Origin: Bacteroidaceae bacterium
Lineage (GTDB): Bacteria > Bacteroidota > Bacteroidia > Bacteroidales > Bacteroidaceae
DNA: 64,000 bases
Direction of reading: 5' to 3'
Assembly (NCBI GenBank): GCA_017416805.1
Contig: JAFQBB010000042.1
Coordinates: forward strand, 62,001-126,000
This document shows positions 59,494 to 64,000 of the stretch, one piece after another. The position numbers were made by a program, and so were the translations under genes. The notes below the pieces were generated by a model. That model was not told where the DNA came from. It ran no database searches and worked only from the letters and a program-made list of their open reading frames with translations. How positions within the stretch are numbered: the stretch's first letter is position 1; each line of letters begins with the position of its first letter.

Positions 59494-61529
59494 GGATATT
59501 GAGGCTTTTTCTTTTCCTCCTGTCATTTTCTTCTCCTCTTCTGGCACAGGAGGCGTGGGAATCCTTTTATGAACAATATCTGGAGCAGAACGATGTGGAA
59601 GAAAATGGCTCTGTTTCTTCAGCAATGTTTTATGAGGAATTAAGCCGATTGCATGCTAATCCTTTAAATATCAATACGGCAACACGGCAAGAGTTGGAGG
59701 TCTTCCCTTTTCTGTTGCCAGTGCAAATAGAGGATATTCTTCTCTATTTACAAAAAAATGGTCCTATGCAGACACTTGGTGAATTGCTGCTTATAAAATC
59801 GTTGGACTATTATACCAGGCAATTGTTGAGAGAATTCATCTATGTAGGTGAAGAGAATAAGCAACCATTCTCATGGAAGAAATTATTAAAGAATAGCAGG
59901 CATGAAGCCGTTTCCAGAATAAATATCCCTCTTTATCTGAAAGCTGGATACAATGATTATTCGGACGATGTGTTGGCTCGTTATCCGAATCGTCGTTATC
60001 TGGGTGAGCCTTATTATCATAATCTGCGTTATCGCTTTCAATGTGCGGACAAGGCCGATGCCGGATTTGTTGTTGAGAAAGATGCTGGCGAACCTCTTTT
60101 TGCAAAAGGTTTCAATGGATATGATTATTATGCCTTTTATCTGATGTTACGTAATGTAGGTTTTTTGAAGGCGGTGGTTGTGGGTGATTATCGTTTGCAT
60201 TTTGGTCAAGGTTTGGTGATGAATACGGGTTTCAATTTAGGTAAGGCATCCAGTTTGTCTTCTATTGGTTGGGGAAGTAGAGGGATTAAACATCATCTCT
60301 CTGTTAGTGAAGAAAATGCTTTTCGTGGAGCAGCTGCTACTTGCCTCTTATGGAAGGGAGTGGAACTTACCGCTTTCTTTTCAAGTCGTCGTTTGGATGC
60401 TAATCTTAAAAATCAGGCAATTACTTCGTTTAAGACAGATGGACTTCATCGGACTCCATTAGAACTCTCTAAAAAGGATGCCGTTGGAAGTACGGTATAT
60501 GGAGGAAATCTTACATTCAATCATAAAAGTCTGCATGGAGGGGTAACTGCAGTATATACCTCTTTTACCCGCCCGTTGTTGCCCTCTTCGGTTCTCTATA
60601 AACGATTCTATCCTTGTGGAGATAAATTCTTTACCATAGGGACTGATTATATGTTCTTCCATAAGTTTTTCACTATTGCTGGCGAAACGGCGGTTAGCAG
60701 GAATGGTGCGATTGGTACTTTGAACAAAGCGCAATTGCACATGGGCGATACGCAGATTACGCTTCTTCAGCGTTATTATGCTCATCATTTTCAAACTATT
60801 CATGGCAATTCTTTTGCAGAAAATAGTCTTCTGATGAATGAAAGTGGGGCTTATTTGGGGGTGGATACCCGTTTGTGGGGAAATTGGGGATTATCTGCCT
60901 ATGCTGATATTTGTTACTTCCCTTGGTTGAAGTATCAGGTCAGCAGTTCCTCTTATGGTGGTGAAGGCATGGTGCGCATAGCTTTTCAAAGTTCGGATGA
61001 AGTTCATAAAAGTTCTTTACGTTACCGTATAAAACTCAAGGAAAGGGATTTTGTCCTCCCTGATGATAGCCGTAATTTGTTTCTGAGAACTCATCATCGC
61101 TTACGTTATCAACAGGATTATTCACCATCCGCGATCTTACAGATGAGTACGCTCCTTGATTATAATTTCTTTACTTTTGCAACAGAAAGAAAACATGGAT
61201 ATGCCGTTACTGAGCGTTTTTCCTGGAAACCGGACAAGGCTCCTATATCGCTGTATGCCAATGCCTCATATTTTCATACAGATGGATATGATACACGTAT
61301 TAATATTTATGAACGTGGTTTGCTTTATACGTTGTCATTTCCTTCTTATTATGGACACGGATATCATCTTTCTGCCACTTGTCAGTGGGTTATTAACAGG
61401 GTGTTGACAACAGTTGTTCATATTTCTCATTCTTCATATTTTAATCGTAGCAGCATTGGAAGTGGCACAGAACTTATACCTCAAACTCATCGCGAGGATA
61501 TAGGTTTACAGGTACGGTGGATACTTTGA
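59487..61529 (+). CDS. Helix-hairpin-helix outer-membrane beta-barrel protein
   Basis: 680 residues. Signal peptide MLRILRLFLFLLSFSSPLLAQ; then a helix-hairpin-helix stretch like ComEA (NPLNINTATRQELEVFPFLLPVQIEDILLYLQKNGPMQTLGELL, about residues 55-100). The rest is a long beta-strand-rich region with alternating aromatics (YYAFYLMLRNVGFLKAVVVGDYRLHFGQGLVM) ending GLQVRWIL, like a beta-barrel. HhH normally binds DNA or protein, so its pairing with an exported barrel is intriguing, although I believe it occurs in other Bacteroidetes. Function unknown. Start overlaps folK by 7 bp. Confidence 0.75.
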   Translation: MLRILRLFLFLLSFSSPLLAQEAWESFYEQYLEQNDVEENGSVSSAMFYEELSRLHANPLNINTATRQELEVFPFLLPVQIEDILLYLQKNGPMQTLGELLLIKSLDYYTRQLLREFIYVGEENKQPFSWKKLLKNSRHEAVSRINIPLYLKAGYNDYSDDVLARYPNRRYLGEPYYHNLRYRFQCADKADAGFVVEKDAGEPLFAKGFNGYDYYAFYLMLRNVGFLKAVVVGDYRLHFGQGLVMNTGFNLGKASSLSSIGWGSRGIKHHLSVSEENAFRGAAATCLLWKGVELTAFFSSRRLDANLKNQAITSFKTDGLHRTPLELSKKDAVGSTVYGGNLTFNHKSLHGGVTAVYTSFTRPLLPSSVLYKRFYPCGDKFFTIGTDYMFFHKFFTIAGETAVSRNGAIGTLNKAQLHMGDTQITLLQRYYAHHFQTIHGNSFAENSLLMNESGAYLGVDTRLWGNWGLSAYADICYFPWLKYQVSSSSYGGEGMVRIAFQSSDEVHKSSLRYRIKLKERDFVLPDDSRNLFLRTHHRLRYQQDYSPSAILQMSTLLDYNFFTFATERKHGYAVTERFSWKPDKAPISLYANASYFHTDGYDTRINIYERGLLYTLSFPSYYGHGYHLSATCQWVINRVLTTVVHISHSSYFNRSSIGSGTELIPQTHREDIGLQVRWIL

Positions 61530-61599
61530 ACTTGTCAGGCATGGTTTCCAGGAAGTGTCCGAAAACGGGTTGAATACCTTTAGAATAGTGTTTGAACTG

Positions 61600-62733
61600 C
61601 TATATCACTTTATACACACCTCCGGCAAGAGCCCTGACAACACCTTTCATTTCCAGTTCGAAAAGAATGGCACAGGCACGGTTTATAGGTATATCTGCTT
61701 CAACAACGAGCGTGTTTATTTGCATACCATCATGGTGTGGGCGTATGGTTTTGACTATGAGTTCTTCCTCAGGTGAAAGGTCAATGAAAAGTTGGCGTTG
61801 GATAGCTTCAGGAGTTTGACGTATGGTGGCAGATGTTTCCCACCCCATGTTTTTCACAAAATCCTCGGCTGAAAGAATAAGAGATGCTTTATTGTCGCGT
61901 ACCAATGCGTTGCATCCCGCCGAGAAAGGGTCTCCTACACGACCGGGAAAGGCAAAACAGTCACGGTGATAGTCAGTAGCCAATCCTGCGGTGATGAGTG
62001 CTCCTCCTTTTGCCGCACTTTCTACCACGATAGTAGCATCAGCCATGCCGGCTACAATACGGTTTCTTTGTACGAAGTTTTGTCTGTCGGGTGTTGTGCC
62101 ACTCATGTATTCTGTCAGCAACCCTCCTTGATCAAGCATTTCCACTGCAGTATTCCGATGTACTGGCGGATAAATCCGGTCCAATCCATGAGCCAATACT
62201 CCTATTGTTGACAATCCATTGGCAAGGGCTGCCCGATGGGCCGCAATATCCACTCCGTAGGCCAATCCGCTTACGATGAGTATGTCCGGGCAATATTGTT
62301 TGATGCCTGCAATGAATTCAGAACATAGTTGACGTCCGTAATCAGTTGCTTTCCGTGTGCCAACAAGACTTACTATCCGCAAAGCGTTGAGGTCTGCATT
62401 TCCATTATGAAACAAGACTAAAGGGGCATCAGGGCACTCTCGGAGGCGCGACGGGTATTGGCGGTCTCCAATGGTCATGCACACTATGCCGTTTTTCTCG
62501 GCGAATTCTATTTCTTGCTCGGCTCGGCGGAAGGCTTCTGGAGCGTCCAGCATTTTGATGATGCGGCGTTGTGCCGGATGAGTGTAGTGTATCAGTTCGT
62601 CCCGGCGTTTGAAGACATCGGTAGCGTTACCAAAGGTGTCGTATAAGGCACGTGCATTGATAACTCCCACTCCGGGAATCTGTTGCAAGGCCAAACAATG
62701 CAGAACCTCCTGGTTATTGGTGAGTTTATTCAT
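61600..62733 (-). CDS. dprA: DNA-processing protein DprA
   Basis: Loads RecA on incoming single-stranded DNA during transformation. Rossmann-fold motifs: VSLVGTRKATDYGRQLCSEFI, VSGLAYGVDIAAHRAAL, TIGVLAHGLDRIYPPVHR, GGLLTEYM, NFVQRNRIVAGMADATIVVES. The N-terminal part has a SAM/HhH-like region (IPGVGVINARALYDTFG) and the C-terminal winged helix is present. Length of 377 is normal. Overlaps the thioesterase gene by 8 bp. Confidence 0.95.
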   Translation of the reverse strand: MNKLTNNQEVLHCLALQQIPGVGVINARALYDTFGNATDVFKRRDELIHYTHPAQRRIIKMLDAPEAFRRAEQEIEFAEKNGIVCMTIGDRQYPSRLRECPDAPLVLFHNGNADLNALRIVSLVGTRKATDYGRQLCSEFIAGIKQYCPDILIVSGLAYGVDIAAHRAALANGLSTIGVLAHGLDRIYPPVHRNTAVEMLDQGGLLTEYMSGTTPDRQNFVQRNRIVAGMADATIVVESAAKGGALITAGLATDYHRDCFAFPGRVGDPFSAGCNALVRDNKASLILSAEDFVKNMGWETSATIRQTPEAIQRQLFIDLSPEEELIVKTIRPHHDGMQINTLVVEADIPINRACAILFELEMKGVVRALAGGVYKVI

Positions 62734-63124
62734 AGTATGTCAGTTTTTGGTCAAGTTCATCGCATGTGCCCAGTCGGCCATTTACCAAGCAGACGGTATC
62801 TACTACGGCTTTCATGACGCATTTCATATCCGGTAGGCGGAAAATGTCCTGATAGAAAACATATTTGATACCTTCCCGTTTGAGGTAGAGTTTGGATACG
62901 AACTCATCTCCGCTGGTAAGTGGGGTCTTGTACGAGATGGTTATGCGTGCCACTACGGCATCAATGCCCTCAGCATGCATCTTGGCAAAACTGATACCGC
63001 GCGAGGTGAGGTATTCGTGGCGTGTATGCTCGATGTAATGCTGGTAGTTGGCATTGTTGACAATACCTTGTAGGTCGCATTCATAATCGCGGACCTTCAT
63101 CTTCTGTTCAAAAGTATAATCCAT
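62726..63124 (-). CDS. Acyl-CoA thioesterase, YbgC/4HBT family
   Basis: 132-residue hotdog-fold thioesterase. The catalytic block is VRDYECDLQGIVNNANYQHYIEHTRHEYL with Asp17 in the YbgC-type position, followed by VVARITISYKTPLTSGDEF. Substrate probably short acyl-CoA or a related thioester. dprA starts within its end, so both are likely translated together. Confidence 0.9.
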   Translation of the reverse strand: MDYTFEQKMKVRDYECDLQGIVNNANYQHYIEHTRHEYLTSRGISFAKMHAEGIDAVVARITISYKTPLTSGDEFVSKLYLKREGIKYVFYQDIFRLPDMKCVMKAVVDTVCLVNGRLGTCDELDQKLTYYE

Positions 63125-63195
63125 AATTAACAGTTTCTATATTTTCAGGTACAGACTACAAGTGGTGGTGAGGCTACTTTTGCATGTTATCGCTT

Positions 63196-63226
63196 CATTC
63201 GTAGCTTGTCACTTGCCATTCGTAGC
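63196..63226. repeat. Direct repeat at the end of the DUF2851 gene
   Basis: CATTCGTAGC occurs at 63196-63205 and 63217-63226. The second copy lies inside the final codons of the gene and encodes the ATNG of the LRATNGK tail. Confidence 0.6.
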
Positions 63227-64000
63227 CCGTAAGTATTCATATCCGAATCGGCAATACAGGCACTTGCGGACATCGCAGTATTCCCGTTTCAGTTGGATGA
63301 GTGCTTGCGAATCGGCGGCATTGTTTACTTTCAGACCGCATTGTTCCCATGTGCGGACAATGTGGTTGTCTTCGGCCTTGAGTTGTTCAAGGAAGTTTAT
63401 GGCTCTAAGACACAAACCTTCGTTTCCTTTGTATCTTCCGTAGGCATAGAGGAAAGGCGCAACCGTGTTGATGATTAATAAGTTCTTTGAGGTTTGGCTC
63501 AGACTCTTTGTCTTGGAGGGTGATTCATGCTTGAAGGTATAATGCGTCTTCCAATAGCCGGTAGCTTCCGTCGTAAGCAGTTTGCATACCTCATCCGTTG
63601 TTTCTGCTTCTATCAGTTGGCTTAGCAGCCCTTCGCTTTTGTGGTATAGATTTGCCAATTGTGCCAAACGTATATGGGGGAAGTTTGTTGGTCGCATTCG
63701 TAGGAATCGCCATTGGACGGCCTGTATGGGTTTCATGCCGAACTTGTGTGCCAAATAGCGATATTCTTTCTTCATCCGGTTGTAATAGTCATTGTCCGTA
63801 TCTTCTCCTTCAAGGAGGGCTGCTTGGCCGAAAAATATGGCTTCTATCTGGAAAAGATTGTCGCGGTGCTTGTCTACAGCTCTGAGGGGGATGTGTTGTG
63901 CCCAGTTTTCAAAGGCTTCACCATTGACACTGAATCCGAAGTTTCGCGCCATGGTGACAAAGAATGCGTCTTCCCAATTCAAGTCATGCTTCAATCTTTG
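63209..64000 (-). CDS. DUF2851 family protein (5' end outside window)
   Basis: C-terminal 260-odd residues of a DUF2851 protein, which are usually about 420-430 long. LKHDLNWEDAFFVTMARNFGFSVNGEAFENWAQHIPL, FGQAALLEGEDTDNDYYNRMKKEYRYLAHKFGM and RFLRMRPTNFPHIRLAQLANLYHK are characteristic. The frame is open to the window edge, so it is a partial gene. Function unknown; found beside other housekeeping genes. The last residues are encoded by a repeat. Confidence 0.85.
   Translation of the reverse strand, partial: QRLKHDLNWEDAFFVTMARNFGFSVNGEAFENWAQHIPLRAVDKHRDNLFQIEAIFFGQAALLEGEDTDNDYYNRMKKEYRYLAHKFGMKPIQAVQWRFLRMRPTNFPHIRLAQLANLYHKSEGLLSQLIEAETTDEVCKLLTTEATGYWKTHYTFKHESPSKTKSLSQTSKNLLIINTVAPFLYAYGRYKGNEGLCLRAINFLEQLKAEDNHIVRTWEQCGLKVNNAADSQALIQLKREYCDVRKCLYCRFGYEYLRATNGK

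Overview
The window is a piece of a Bacteroidaceae chromosome, probably Bacteroides or Phocaeicola. The signs are TonB-dependent receptors with an N-terminal carboxypeptidase-D-like domain, many Bacteroidetes-type lipoproteins, the acpP-fabF-rnc order, families largely confined to Bacteroidetes (DUF4369, DUF4491, DUF4954, DUF4254, DUF2723), and repeated Bacteroides-type -7 promoter boxes (TAnnTTTG) upstream of genes. I cannot name the species. Nearly everything is core housekeeping; there is no prophage, conjugative element, CRISPR array or intact insertion sequence.

Layout. 0-2 kb: end of a nitroreductase, and a thiamine pair (pnuC-type transporter with thiamine pyrophosphokinase). 2-10 kb: hflX with a DUF4954 beta-helix protein, purH, and mreB-mreC-mreD, which ends abruptly against a convergent lipoprotein gene with no mrdA or rodA following. 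10-14.6 kb: pnp, a radical SAM gene, tRNA-Pro(CGG) and an 875-bp gap full of palindromes. 14.6-24.7 kb: a TonB-type beta-barrel, xerD diverging from aroQ-methyltransferase-rbfA-lolE, a methyltransferase, a TPR/OmpA-like lipoprotein and a thioredoxin-fold lipoprotein. 24.7-31.4 kb: yifB, a membrane sensor fused to an AraC DNA-binding domain, and a TonB receptor with a His-rich N-terminus; this stretch looks richer in G+C than its flanks. 31.5-40 kb: tRNA-Arg(CCT), queG, a polysaccharide deacetylase, a 1119-residue DUF2723 membrane protein, two small membrane proteins and purD. 40-46.7 kb: an Lrp regulator, DUF4491, a fused glutamine-amidotransferase/dipeptidase, a TatD-like hydrolase, ribD, prmC, a structured RNA candidate and a zinc-finger lipoprotein. 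47-55 kb: a DNA-repair-type radical SAM gene, lytic transglycosylase, rnc-fabF-acpP, pdxB, and a heptosyltransferase with DUF4254. 55-64 kb: a tight seven-gene run ftsX-DUF3098-uppP-truB-queA-folK-(HhH outer-membrane protein), then dprA, a thioesterase and a partial DUF2851 gene on the other strand.

Working together: mreBCD, ftsX, uppP, the transglycosylase, GT9 and the Lol-type permease build and maintain the envelope; queA and queG are steps of queuosine synthesis; hflX, pnp, rnc, rbfA, truB and prmC serve RNA and ribosome function; purH and purD serve purine synthesis; pnuC/TPK, ribD, pdxB and folK serve cofactors.

The most unusual items are a rod-shaped noncoding RNA candidate (45612-45826) that resembles 6S RNA in outline, a probably surface-exposed lipoprotein with twelve clustered cysteines, a fused amidotransferase/M19 peptidase, a hybrid-sensor-like regulator without kinase or receiver, two exact 23-bp-period tandem arrays with unrelated sequences, two thioredoxin-fold lipoproteins that lost CxxC, and a palindromic repeat apparently absorbed into the thiamine pyrophosphokinase reading frame.
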